Source of the DNA: an uncultured Porphyromonadaceae bacterium
GTDB taxonomy: Bacteria > Bacteroidota > Bacteroidia > Bacteroidales > Muribaculaceae
Length of the DNA: 37,029 bases
Reading direction: 5' to 3'
Assembly (NCBI GenBank): GCA_947073495.1
Contig: CAMTMX010000030.1
Coordinates: 1 to 37,029, forward strand
The position numbers and the translations under genes were made by a program. The notes below the pieces were generated by a model. The model was not told the origin of the DNA. It did no database searches and saw only the letters and a list, made by a program, of their open reading frames with translations. Of the stretch, positions 1 through 11,259 are shown piece by piece; within the stretch, counting starts at the first letter, position 1; each line of letters begins with the position of its first letter.

Positions 1-165
1 ATCGTGCATTCCGAAACAGAGGGTATCATCAAGGACTGGAAGAATGTGGTTTCGTTGACTTTGAACTGGAACATATCCTTCGGTAAAAAACGAAACTATC
101 ATAGTCCGCAATACGACAACCTTGACTCTGACACCGGAATCCTGAACAAATATAATGAGAAATAG
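1..165 (+). CDS. Outer-membrane beta-barrel protein, C-terminal fragment (partial)
   Basis: An open frame enters from the left edge and ends at TAG 163-165. It encodes the last 54 residues of a larger protein. The visible part has alternating hydrophobic and polar residues (SLTLNWNISFGKKR) followed by a short polar tail (YDNLDSDTGILNKYNEK). This resembles the last strand and tail of the Bacteroidota outer-membrane beta-barrel family related to TonB-dependent receptors. The stop overlaps the start of the downstream C39 exporter by 11 bases, so the two are probably translationally coupled. Such a pair could move a peptide across both membranes or sense one, but that is inference. Only the tail is visible, so the family call is moderate. 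Confidence 0.55.
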   Translation: MVHSETEGIIKDWKNVVSLTLNWNISFGKKRNYHSPQYDNLDSDTGILNKYNEK

Positions 166-2347
166 GTTCCCTTTCTGCCGTCAGCTCGACTCGAGGCAGT
201 GTGGTATAGCCTCTGTGGCGATGATCTCGAGATTCTATGGAAAGAAGTATTCCCTCCGGTTTCTCGAAGGAAAGTGTGATCTTTCACGGGAGGGAATATC
301 TCTCAAGGCATTGCATGATCTTGTTCAGAATTTGGGCTTCAGTTCACAAGCCGGAAGACTGACACTCTCCCAACTAAGGGAGTGTCAGCTGCCGGCGATT
401 CTCCATTGGAACCAGAACCACTTTGTGGTGCTTTACAGAATAAAGGGGGACTGTTTCCATATAGCCGATCCCGGGAAAGGGCTGAGGCGTATACGGATCG
501 GGGAATTCGCTGAGAAATGGCTCGACGGGAAGGATATTGACAATGACAAGGGAATCGCATTGTTCCTGGAGCCGGGCGAGAATTTCGGCTCTATAGAGGA
601 TGACGAAAGCAATCCGGAATTTTCGTGGAGCCTGCTTATAGACCATTTCAGAGAATACCGCGGACTTTTCTTAAAGATCGCCCTTTGTCTGTTATTGGTC
701 ACAGGCATACAGTTGATTTTCCCGTTTCTTACCCAGGCTATAGTTGACAAAGGGATACATGCGGGCGATCTGGGATTTATATGGCTTATCCTTCTGGGAG
801 AGATGATGCTGGTGGCAGGCAGGATGGTAGCGGATTTCGTCAGGAACAGGCTGTTGCTGAGGATGTCTGTCGGGATAAACATATCCATGGTGAGCGGCTT
901 TTTCAAGAATCTGCTTAAACTTCCCATGTCTTTTTTCGACACAAGGTTGCTCGGAGACCTGTTGGAACGGATGGCGGACCATACAAGGGTGCAGAATTTT
1001 ATGACCGGCGATGTGCTGAACATAATTCTGTCGGTGTTGTCGTTCATCATTTTCGGGATCGTGCTTTTGGTGTATGACGGTATTGTTTTCCTTGTCTTTA
1101 TAACCGGATGCGTGGCTTATTCGGTATGGGTGGTTCTCTTTTTGAGGAAAAGGAGGGAGCTTGATTATGAATATTTTGATAAAAATTCGTTATGTCAGGG
1201 ACGGACGGTGGAGTTTCTGTCGACAATCCAGGAGATAAAGCTTCAGAATTGTGAATATAAAAGGAGGACGGAATGGGAGGAAGCCCAGAGAAATCTGTTT
1301 GATGTCAGGCTTGAGATGCTGCGGCAACAACAGATGCAGGAAGCGGGGAGTATTTTTATCAACGAGGCAAAGAACATTCTGGTGACTGTGATGACCGCTT
1401 CCGCCGTAATCAGGGGTGAAATGACCCTCGGTATGATGCTTGCCGTACAATATATCATAGGGCAGCTCAATTCTCCGATCGACCAGCTTGTCAAGTTCCT
1501 TTATTCATTGCAATCTGTAAAGATATCTCTGGAAAGGATAGGAGACATAGACAGGAGTGAAAAAGAGGTTGTGCCGGAGAGGACTATTGGCAAAGAGCAA
1601 ATAGGGAAAGAATCCATAACACTAAGGAATTTGAATTTCAAGTATGACAGGAGTTCATCCAAAAATATTCTTAAGGATGTGTCAGTGATTTTCCCTGCAG
1701 GAAAGATCACTGCAGTAGTGGGTGCATCCGGAGCCGGAAAGACGACCCTGTTGAAACTGATGTTGGGATACTATAAGACAAGTCCCGGAGAGGTAACTGT
1801 CGGTCAGTCACCGTTGGAAAATATAATACTTGAGGATTGGAGGAAACAATGTGGTGTCGTCATGCAAGACGGAGTGATTTTTTCCGATACCATAGAGGGT
1901 AATATCGCGGGTGGTGACCCGAACGTGGACTATGACAGGCTCAGGGATGCAGCGAGGATTGCGTGTATAGAATCTTTTATTGATTCCCTTCCATTGAAAT
2001 ATAAGACAAGAATCGGGAAAGAGGGGGTCGGACTGAGCGCCGGGCAGAGACAGCGCATCCTTATAGCCCGTGCCGTATATCGTGATCCGGAATTTATCTT
2101 CCTTGATGAGGCGACTAACTCTCTTGATGCTAAGAATGAGCGGGAGATTGTGGAGAATCTGAGACGGTTTTACCGTGGACGCACCGTCGTTGTCGTGGCG
2201 CACCGGCTCTCGACGGTGTGCGATGCCGACAAGATAGTGGTGCTTGATGCCGGAACGGTTGTCGAGACCGGCGACCATGCCTCACTCATAGAAAAGAAAG
2301 GAGCATACTACACCCTGGTCAAAAACCAGCTCGAACTCGGAAATTGA
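155..2347 (+). CDS. Peptidase-C39 domain ABC exporter (bacteriocin/peptide processing and export)
   Basis: This 730-residue protein has the standard three-part layout of peptidase-containing ABC transporters, which cleave a leader peptide at a double-glycine site and export the cargo through the inner membrane. Residues 1-130 are a C39 cysteine protease, with Cys16 in QCGIAS, His89 in NQNHFVVLY and Asp105 in IADPGKG as the likely catalytic triad. Residues about 165-460 are the membrane domain with several hydrophobic segments. Residues about 490-730 are the ATPase, with Walker A GASGAGKTT, signature LSAGQRQR, Walker B FIFLDEATNSLD and H-loop VVAHRLS. The ATG at 155 overlaps the upstream barrel gene and places the C39 domain right at the N-terminus, as usual. 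No HlyD-type adaptor or double-glycine precursor peptide is visible here; they may lie upstream. The substrate is unknown. Confidence 0.9.
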   Translation: MRNRFPFCRQLDSRQCGIASVAMISRFYGKKYSLRFLEGKCDLSREGISLKALHDLVQNLGFSSQAGRLTLSQLRECQLPAILHWNQNHFVVLYRIKGDCFHIADPGKGLRRIRIGEFAEKWLDGKDIDNDKGIALFLEPGENFGSIEDDESNPEFSWSLLIDHFREYRGLFLKIALCLLLVTGIQLIFPFLTQAIVDKGIHAGDLGFIWLILLGEMMLVAGRMVADFVRNRLLLRMSVGINISMVSGFFKNLLKLPMSFFDTRLLGDLLERMADHTRVQNFMTGDVLNIILSVLSFIIFGIVLLVYDGIVFLVFITGCVAYSVWVVLFLRKRRELDYEYFDKNSLCQGRTVEFLSTIQEIKLQNCEYKRRTEWEEAQRNLFDVRLEMLRQQQMQEAGSIFINEAKNILVTVMTASAVIRGEMTLGMMLAVQYIIGQLNSPIDQLVKFLYSLQSVKISLERIGDIDRSEKEVVPERTIGKEQIGKESITLRNLNFKYDRSSSKNILKDVSVIFPAGKITAVVGASGAGKTTLLKLMLGYYKTSPGEVTVGQSPLENIILEDWRKQCGVVMQDGVIFSDTIEGNIAGGDPNVDYDRLRDAARIACIESFIDSLPLKYKTRIGKEGVGLSAGQRQRILIARAVYRDPEFIFLDEATNSLDAKNEREIVENLRRFYRGRTVVVVAHRLSTVCDADKIVVLDAGTVVETGDHASLIEKKGAYYTLVKNQLELGN

Positions 2348-2519
2348 AATAACTCATAATGCATAACCATGGCATAGCCTCTTAACTGAAAGCACTAATT
2401 GAAACTATCAACCCTAAACGATTGTTAATTGATAGACAACCATAAGAGTATGTTTACTTTTAACAATAAGAAATATTTAGAAGTCTTTTTGGTCTGTTTT
2501 AAGTCTTCATTCAGTAGTT

Positions 2520-2636
2520 ATGGAACCTCATAACTCCTTCACTCAGTCTCAAAACAAACTCAAAAACTCTTTCCAAATCTTAACTTATACCAAAAGTAAA
2601 CAGACTCTAAATTGGCAATTTCCAATTGAATTGACC
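2520..2636 (+). other. AACTC-rich spacer upstream of the kinase, containing an inverted repeat
   Basis: This stretch is open in frame with the kinase but resembles intergenic filler. It is rich in AACTC/CTCAAAA words like the pheT-yebC spacer. It holds a perfect inverted repeat, AATTGG (2610-2615) and CCAATT (2622-2627), just before the preferred start. I treat it as leader, not coding sequence. Confidence 0.5.
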
Positions 2637-3854
2637 GTGAGTATCTACGAACGCCGCAGTGCCGGCAAAATAATATTTCTGGTTGTCGCCGCAGTGGCGA
2701 TGATCCTGTTCCTGTTGGTCAGCAACAGTCTTGTGAAAGAACTTGCCCAACAAGAACGCGAACGTATGCATATATGGGCGAGCGCCACCCAGAAACTGGC
2801 TAAAGCAAAATCAGACTCGGATTTTGAATTCCTGCTCGCAATAATCAGTCAAAACAACTCGATTCCCGTAATAGTAGCCGACGACAATTATAATATCCTT
2901 GACTACCGCAACTTCCCACTTCCCGACAAGATTGAAGATGGGAAAGCCACATTCGATGAACTGTCACAAAAAAACAAAGACTTCCTTAACGACAGAATCC
3001 GCAAAGCAGGTCGCGGCAAATCTCTCGACTATCTTTCAAAAACCGATCCCCACTTCATTAAAGTGGAAATATATTACAACGCCTATCAATACATATATTA
3101 CGAAGACTCGATACTTCTCAAAAGACTCAGCCTTTACCCATACGTGCAACTGGTGGCAATGATTATTATCGCCCTGACGATTTATTTTGCTGTGGTCTAC
3201 ACAAAACGGGCTGAGCAGAACAGACTTTGGGCAGGACTTTCTAAAGAGACGGCACATCAGTTGGGCACTCCCATCTCATCCCTCATGGCTTGGAATCAGC
3301 TGCTTGAAGCTTCGGGTACAGACAAAGAAGTGACCGATGAGATCCAGAAAGACATAAACCGGCTCTCCATGATTGCCGACAGGTTTTCCAAAATCGGTTC
3401 ACGTCCCGAACTGCGGCTGGAATATGTCAACGAGACAATCGAAAAGGCTATACAATACATGAAAAGCCGCATCCCCCGAAGAGTGCCAATCCACACACAT
3501 CTGAGCGAAGATGACCACGGAGCGCTCCTTTCAGCCCCACTCATGGAATGGGTGATGGAAAACCTTATCAAAAACTCTGTCGACGCGATGCATGGGGAAG
3601 GACAAATCGACATCTACACAGGCATCGAGAAAGACAAGGTATGGATCGAGCTAAAAGACACCGGTAAAGGAATCTCGAGAAAAAACTTTAAAAACGTGTT
3701 CAACCCCGGACACACATCCAAAAAACGGGGGTGGGGACTCGGACTGACTCTGGCGAAGAGAATCGTTGAAGAATATCACGGAGGAAAAATCTTTGTGAAG
3801 GAATCTGAACCCGGCAAAGGCACCACTTTCCGCATAGAACTCCCGGCAGCCTGA
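2637..3854 (+). CDS. Membrane sensor histidine kinase
   Basis: This protein is a two-component sensor kinase with a membrane segment near residues 12-30, an extracytoplasmic sensor region of about 150 residues, and a second membrane segment (YPYVQLVAMIIIALTIYFAVVY). A kinase core follows, with the phospho-acceptor His in KETAHQLGTP (codon at 3255), N box ENLIKNSVDA, G1 box DTGKGIS and G2 box GWGLGLTLAKRI. The His and ATPase boxes are complete, so it should be active. The frame stays open up to an ATG at 2520, but that extension reads like the AACTC-rich spacer sequence found elsewhere in the window. I prefer the GTG at 2637 (MSIYERRSAGK), with TTG 2631 as an alternative. No response regulator gene is adjacent, so it is an orphan kinase here. 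Confidence 0.82.
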   Translation: MSIYERRSAGKIIFLVVAAVAMILFLLVSNSLVKELAQQERERMHIWASATQKLAKAKSDSDFEFLLAIISQNNSIPVIVADDNYNILDYRNFPLPDKIEDGKATFDELSQKNKDFLNDRIRKAGRGKSLDYLSKTDPHFIKVEIYYNAYQYIYYEDSILLKRLSLYPYVQLVAMIIIALTIYFAVVYTKRAEQNRLWAGLSKETAHQLGTPISSLMAWNQLLEASGTDKEVTDEIQKDINRLSMIADRFSKIGSRPELRLEYVNETIEKAIQYMKSRIPRRVPIHTHLSEDDHGALLSAPLMEWVMENLIKNSVDAMHGEGQIDIYTGIEKDKVWIELKDTGKGISRKNFKNVFNPGHTSKKRGWGLGLTLAKRIVEEYHGGKIFVKESEPGKGTTFRIELPAA

Positions 3855-3857
3855 ATT

Positions 3858-3890
3858 TCACGGAGCTTTCATTGAAAGGCTATTGTGAAT
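3858..3890 (+). terminator. Possible hairpin downstream of the histidine kinase
   Basis: Just after the kinase stop, TTCAC pairs with GTGAA and an inner CTTTC pairs with GAAAG around an ATT loop. No T-run follows. It may be a weak terminator or a 3'-end stabiliser. Confidence 0.35.
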
Positions 3891-3903
3891 ATCCGGGCTG
3901 CCT

Positions 3904-3935
3904 CTTGCATATTTCCGTGACTTTTATTACTTTTG
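3904..3935 (+). promoter_or_regulatory. Promoter for pheT (Bacteroidota type)
   Basis: A perfect -7 box TACTTTTG lies at 3928-3935. A CTTG -33 element (consensus TTTG) lies at 3904-3907, with a 20-base spacer. Transcription would begin near 3942, giving pheT a leader of about 210 bases. Confidence 0.6.
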
Positions 3936-3962
3936 CACCCTTGGAAACCTTTCGTTTCTTAT

Positions 3963-4123
3963 GAAATTGTTTAAATTTATTTGTCGAAGGAATTGAGAGG
4001 ATTTGTCAGATAGATTTTTGATATTTATGATGGAGTTATGGGGTTCCATAATGACTGAATAAATATCATAAAGATACTGACAATGACCTCAATGACAAGA
4101 TAAAATAAATGTTAAACAGTTTC
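3963..4123. repeat. Dispersed MITE-like repeat, copy 1 (most complete)
   Basis: This 161-bp unit has inverted ends. The left end reads GAAATTGTTTAAATTTATTT. The right end, read from the other strand, gives GAAACTGTTTAACATTTATT, the same with small changes. A central hairpin, TTATGG and CCATAA around GGTT, is also present. Homologous but diverged copies lie at 26677 and 36934. It encodes nothing recognisable. It sits between the pheT promoter and the pheT start, so it should be transcribed in the pheT leader. Confidence 0.7.
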
Positions 4124-4151
4124 TTTTGGACTACGACAGCATCATTTCATT

Positions 4152-6641
4152 ATGAATATCTCTTATAAGTGGCTCAAACGCTACATCGATTTTTCTCTCT
4201 CTCCGGCAGAACTTACAGCCGCCCTTACCTCTTTAGGTCTCGAATGCGACCATGTGGAAGAGGTTGAATCCATAAAAGGGGGACTAAAGGGGATCGTTAT
4301 CGGCAAAGTGCTTACCTGCGAACCGCATCCCAATTCCGACCATCTTCACATAACGACAGTAGACCTCGGCAACGGTGAGCCCCAGACAATCGTATGCGGC
4401 GCCCCTAACGTGGCTGCCGGTCAGACAGTGGTTGTCGCGACGTTAGGCACAACACTTTATGACGGGGATAAAGAATTCCAAATCAAAAAGTCGAAAATCC
4501 GCGGTGTCGAATCAAACGGCATGATCTGTGCAGAAGACGAGATCGGTGTCGGCGAAAGCCATGACGGAATCATGGTGCTTCCCGACAACATACCTGCCGG
4601 CACTCCCGCTGCAAAATATTTCAACGTTGAAAGCGACTACTGCCTTGAGGTTGAACTCACCCCAAACCGTGTAGACGCCGCAAGCCATTACGGTGTGGCA
4701 CGCGATCTCAAAGCACTCTTCACCCGTCAGAACATCGAAGCCGGGAAAGGTGACGAAATCCCTTGTGTCGAACTCCCTTCTGTAGAAAATTTCACAACAG
4801 ACCGCAAAGACGGAGCTGTAGAAATCTCCGTTGAAGACACCCAGGGAGCCCCCCGTTATTCCGGCGTCACCATACGCAACGTGGAGGTCAAGGAATCTCC
4901 CGAGTGGCTAAGAAACCTTCTTATCGCCATCGGTCAGCGCCCGATCAACAATATCGTCGACATCACAAACTTCATCCTCAACGGCATAGGGCAACCGCTC
5001 CACTGCTTCGACCTTGCAAAGGTGAAAGGTGAGAAAATTGTGGTTCGCACATGCCCAGCAGACACTAAATTCGTCACACTTGATGGCGTTGAACGCTCTC
5101 TTCATGAGAAAGATCTCATGATCTGCAATGCCGAAGAACCGATGTGTATCGCCGGTGTGTTCGGCGGTCTCGAATCCGGGGTCACTACCGACACAAAAGA
5201 CGTATTCATCGAAAGTGCATACTTCAACCCCACACGTGTACGTCTCACGGCACGTCGCCACGGGCTCAATACCGACGCATCCTTCCGCTACGAACGTGGC
5301 GCGGATCCAAACATCACCGTATATGCTGCAAAACTTGCAGCCGTGCTTATCAAAGAACTTGCAGGCGGTGAGATCTGCGGCGACATCGAAGATATTTATC
5401 CCGTTCCCGTAAAGGATGCCGAGATAGCACTTTCTCTTGATTACTGCGAGTCGTTGATAGGGAAACGTATCCCCGATGAGCTTGTTATCGCGATTCTTCG
5501 CGCTCTTGAAATATCGGTTGAACGTGACTCTCAAAACCCGGATATTCTCAATCTGAAGGTTCCGACATATCGTGTAGACGTGACACGTCCTTGCGACGTG
5601 GTGGAGGAAATCCTCCGCGTTTACGGCTACAACAATGTGGAATTCGGCACCGAGATGCATGCCAACCTTTCACCGCAAGGAGACACAGACCTGAGCTATA
5701 ATCTTCAGCAGCTTGTAAGCAACCGTCTCACCGGCGAGGGATTCATGGAGATTCTAAACAACTCCCTCTCGGCAGCATCATATTATGAAAATTCCGAGCA
5801 GTTGCCGATTTCAGGTTGCGTAAAGGTGATGAATCCTCTCAGCGGCGATCTTTCCGTGATGCGTCGCACTCTCCTCTTCGGCGGACTCGAATCTATTTCA
5901 CACAATATCAACCGCAAGGCTGAAAACATTCGTTTCTACGAATTCGGCAACGTCTATCATAAAGACGCCGACAAGGAAAGCACCGAGGAGAAACCGCTCG
6001 CACCGTTCCATGAAAACATGGAGCTCGCCCTGTGGCTGACAGGAGATTTCAATCTCCCGTCCTGGAACCAAAAGGGCGCGGAAGCTACCGTATTCGATCT
6101 TAAAGGAATCGTCTTCAACATATTCCGTGTGCTCGGTTTGCCGGAAGGTGCCATTGTCTGCACCCAGGACTCCGACGAATTCTTCTCCGCTCGTCTCAAT
6201 ATCAACTCTCGCTCAGGCAAACGCATCGGTGAGCTCGGGATTATCCGTTCAAACATCCTGAAGAAGTTTGACATTGACAAAGGTGTAGTCTATGCCGCCA
6301 TCGACTGGAACTCCCTCTTCAAGCTCGTGGCAAAACATCAGGTGACATATGCACCGCTGCCAAAAACTCAGCCTGTGCGTCGCGACCTCGCCCTGCTTAT
6401 CGACGCCGGAGTGACATTCGCTCAGATAGAGGAAACCGTGCGTAAGGCGGAACGGAAATTGCTCCGCAGCGTCACTCTTTTCGACGTTTACGAAGGAAAG
6501 AACCTTCCGGCAGGGAAGAAGAGCTATGCAATCGCCATCACTCTTCAGGACGACGAAAAGACCCTCAACGACAAGCAGATCGACGCAGTGATGCAGAAAA
6601 TCATCAAGGCACTCACTCAAGGGGGTGCGGAACTTCGTTAA
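4152..6641 (+). CDS. pheT: Phenylalanine--tRNA ligase beta subunit
   Basis: This 829-residue protein is the beta subunit of the cytoplasmic alpha2-beta2 enzyme that charges tRNA-Phe. The start MNISYKWLKRYIDF is the family N-terminus. An OB-fold tRNA-binding domain lies near residues 40-150 (VIGKVLTCEPHPNSDHLHITTVDLG, VVCGAPN-type motif). The B3/B4 editing and B5 regions follow (ELTPNRVDAASHYGVARDLKA; YRVDVTRPCDVVEEILRVYGY). The C-terminal ferredoxin-like anticodon-binding domain occupies about 735-829 (PQ/RRDLALLID, LFDVYEGKNLPAGKKSYAI). Length matches the family. The alpha-subunit gene pheS is not in the window, so the two are unlinked here, which is common in Bacteroidota. The yebC-like gene follows after 56 bases and is probably cotranscribed. 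Confidence 0.97.
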   Translation: MNISYKWLKRYIDFSLSPAELTAALTSLGLECDHVEEVESIKGGLKGIVIGKVLTCEPHPNSDHLHITTVDLGNGEPQTIVCGAPNVAAGQTVVVATLGTTLYDGDKEFQIKKSKIRGVESNGMICAEDEIGVGESHDGIMVLPDNIPAGTPAAKYFNVESDYCLEVELTPNRVDAASHYGVARDLKALFTRQNIEAGKGDEIPCVELPSVENFTTDRKDGAVEISVEDTQGAPRYSGVTIRNVEVKESPEWLRNLLIAIGQRPINNIVDITNFILNGIGQPLHCFDLAKVKGEKIVVRTCPADTKFVTLDGVERSLHEKDLMICNAEEPMCIAGVFGGLESGVTTDTKDVFIESAYFNPTRVRLTARRHGLNTDASFRYERGADPNITVYAAKLAAVLIKELAGGEICGDIEDIYPVPVKDAEIALSLDYCESLIGKRIPDELVIAILRALEISVERDSQNPDILNLKVPTYRVDVTRPCDVVEEILRVYGYNNVEFGTEMHANLSPQGDTDLSYNLQQLVSNRLTGEGFMEILNNSLSAASYYENSEQLPISGCVKVMNPLSGDLSVMRRTLLFGGLESISHNINRKAENIRFYEFGNVYHKDADKESTEEKPLAPFHENMELALWLTGDFNLPSWNQKGAEATVFDLKGIVFNIFRVLGLPEGAIVCTQDSDEFFSARLNINSRSGKRIGELGIIRSNILKKFDIDKGVVYAAIDWNSLFKLVAKHQVTYAPLPKTQPVRRDLALLIDAGVTFAQIEETVRKAERKLLRSVTLFDVYEGKNLPAGKKSYAIAITLQDDEKTLNDKQIDAVMQKIIKALTQGGAELR

Positions 6642-6647
6642 TCCCTC

Positions 6648-6694
6648 ACAACTCGAAACTAACAACTCAAAACTCAAAAACTCACAACTCATAA
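6648..6694. repeat. AACTC-type simple repeat spacer
   Basis: The pheT-yebC spacer is made of imperfect AACTC, AAACTC and ACAACTC units. Similar words occur at about 2347-2358 and 2527-2570. It may be replication-slippage filler; no function is evident. Confidence 0.5.
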
Positions 6695-6697
6695 ATT

Positions 6698-7417
6698 ATG
6701 GGAAGAGCATTTGAATATCGCAAAGCAAGAAAACTGAAACGCTGGGGCAACATGAGCCGCACGTTCACTCGTATCGGTAAGGAAATAACCATCGCGGTCA
6801 AGGCTGGCGGTCCTGATCCCGACATGAACCCCCGTCTCCGTGTTCTCATGCAGAACGCAAAGGCTGCAAACATGCCTAAAGACACCGTTGAAAGAGCAAT
6901 CAAAAAAGCCACAGACAAGGATTCCGGCGACTACAAAGAGATCGTTTATGAAGGATACGGACCTCACGGAATCGCTATCGTGGTGGAGACTGCCACCGAC
7001 AACAACCAACGCACAGTAGCAAACGTACGTTCCTATTTCAACAAGCACGGCGGCTCTCTCGGCACCCAGGGTTCCCTTTCATTCCTTTTCGACCATAAGA
7101 GCGTATTCCATGTGAAACCTAATGCCGACACTTCTCTTGAGGATTTCGAGCTCGAACTCATGGACTTTGAGGCTGAACTTGAGGCAGAGGAAGAAGAATG
7201 GCTCATCTATGGCGCTTTCGACCAGTTTGCAAACCTTCAGAAATATCTTGAGGAAAAGGGTATGGAAATCGTCTCTGCTGAATTCGAGCGTATCCCTACA
7301 GATTATAAGGAAGTGACTCCCGAACAGCGCGAAGCTATCGAAAAACTTCTCGAGAAATTTGAAGACGACGAAGACGTTCAGAACGTGTTCCACAACATGA
7401 AGGAAGAGGAGGAATAA
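6698..7417 (+). CDS. YebC/PmpR/TACO1-family protein
   Basis: This 239-residue protein matches the YebC family over its full length. The family start is present (MGRAFEYRKARKLKRWGNMSR), followed by KAGGPDPDMNPRLR and NMPKDTVERAIKKA. Members are described as DNA-binding regulators, and more recently as ribosome-associated factors that relieve stalling at proline-rich stretches. Which role applies here cannot be read from sequence. The C-terminus is strongly acidic (KFEDDEDVQNVFHNMKEEEE), a common feature in the group. It lies 56 bases after pheT in the same direction and is followed by a strong hairpin, so pheT and this gene probably form one transcript. Confidence 0.93.
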   Translation: MGRAFEYRKARKLKRWGNMSRTFTRIGKEITIAVKAGGPDPDMNPRLRVLMQNAKAANMPKDTVERAIKKATDKDSGDYKEIVYEGYGPHGIAIVVETATDNNQRTVANVRSYFNKHGGSLGTQGSLSFLFDHKSVFHVKPNADTSLEDFELELMDFEAELEAEEEEWLIYGAFDQFANLQKYLEEKGMEIVSAEFERIPTDYKEVTPEQREAIEKLLEKFEDDEDVQNVFHNMKEEEE

Positions 7418-7447
7418 TTCCCCTGCCTCTTTCCAATTACGACAATC

Positions 7448-7491
7448 AAATAATAATCCGGACGATATCTCTATCGTCCGGATTATTATTT
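7448..7491. terminator. Bidirectional terminator hairpin between yebC and the beta-galactosidase gene
   Basis: A perfect 20-bp stem with a four-base TCTC loop lies between two convergent genes. The AT-rich outer arms supply a T-rich tail for transcripts from either side, so it can stop both. Confidence 0.85.
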
Positions 7492-7508
7492 TCTATCTCA
7501 ATGTCAAT

Positions 7509-10955
<3,447 letters not shown>

Positions 10956-10959
10956 TTAG

Positions 10960-10991
10960 CAAAAGTAACTATTAGACACGTAGTCTCCAAA
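10960..10991 (-). promoter_or_regulatory. Promoter for the GH2 beta-galactosidase gene
   Basis: Read on the minus strand, TTTG (10988-10991) and TACTTTTG (10960-10967) are separated by 20 bases. This is a perfect match to the Bacteroidota -33/-7 pattern. The start codon is about 70 bases downstream of the -7 box. Confidence 0.75.
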
Positions 10992-11036
10992 TGAAGTTGT
11001 TTAAAAATTTTCCTTTTTCAAAATTTTGTCAGATTT

Positions 11037-11053
11037 TCATCAGTAGCTGATGA
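11037..11053. promoter_or_regulatory. Perfect inverted repeat, possible operator upstream of the beta-galactosidase promoter
   Basis: TCATCAG and CTGATGA flank a TAG spacer. The site lies about 46 bases upstream of the -33 element, where an activator might bind. Nothing else supports the role. The rest of 10992-11230 is AT-rich with no visible gene. Confidence 0.3.
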
Positions 11054-11230
11054 TCAAACACACATAGTGAGACGAGTGAGGATATATTTGCCGGGAAGGT
11101 GAAGAATCCTATTCCACTCATATTCCCAATTTTTAATAGCAACTTATCATGTAGTTAAAAATAATTGTTAACTTTCCTCTAAAAAATCATTTTGTTATTC
11201 TGCCGATGTATTAGTCTCGCGATTTTTATC

Positions 11231-11238
11231 TAAATTTG
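11231..11238 (+). promoter_or_regulatory. -7 promoter box for the ptuAB-like operon
   Basis: TAAATTTG matches TAnnTTTG and lies 21 bases before the ATPase start codon. No good TTTG -33 element is found at the usual spacing, so support is partial. Confidence 0.45.
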
Positions 11239-11259
11239 TAAAAAAGAATTAGGATTGAT

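Noticed and set aside
433-1050. Minus-strand open frame inside the C39 exporter
   Set aside because: It is antisense to a gene with complete motifs and encodes no recognisable protein; it follows from codon use on the other strand.
4908-5660. Minus-strand 250-codon frame inside pheT
   Set aside because: Antisense to conserved pheT domains; no domain, start context or promoter.
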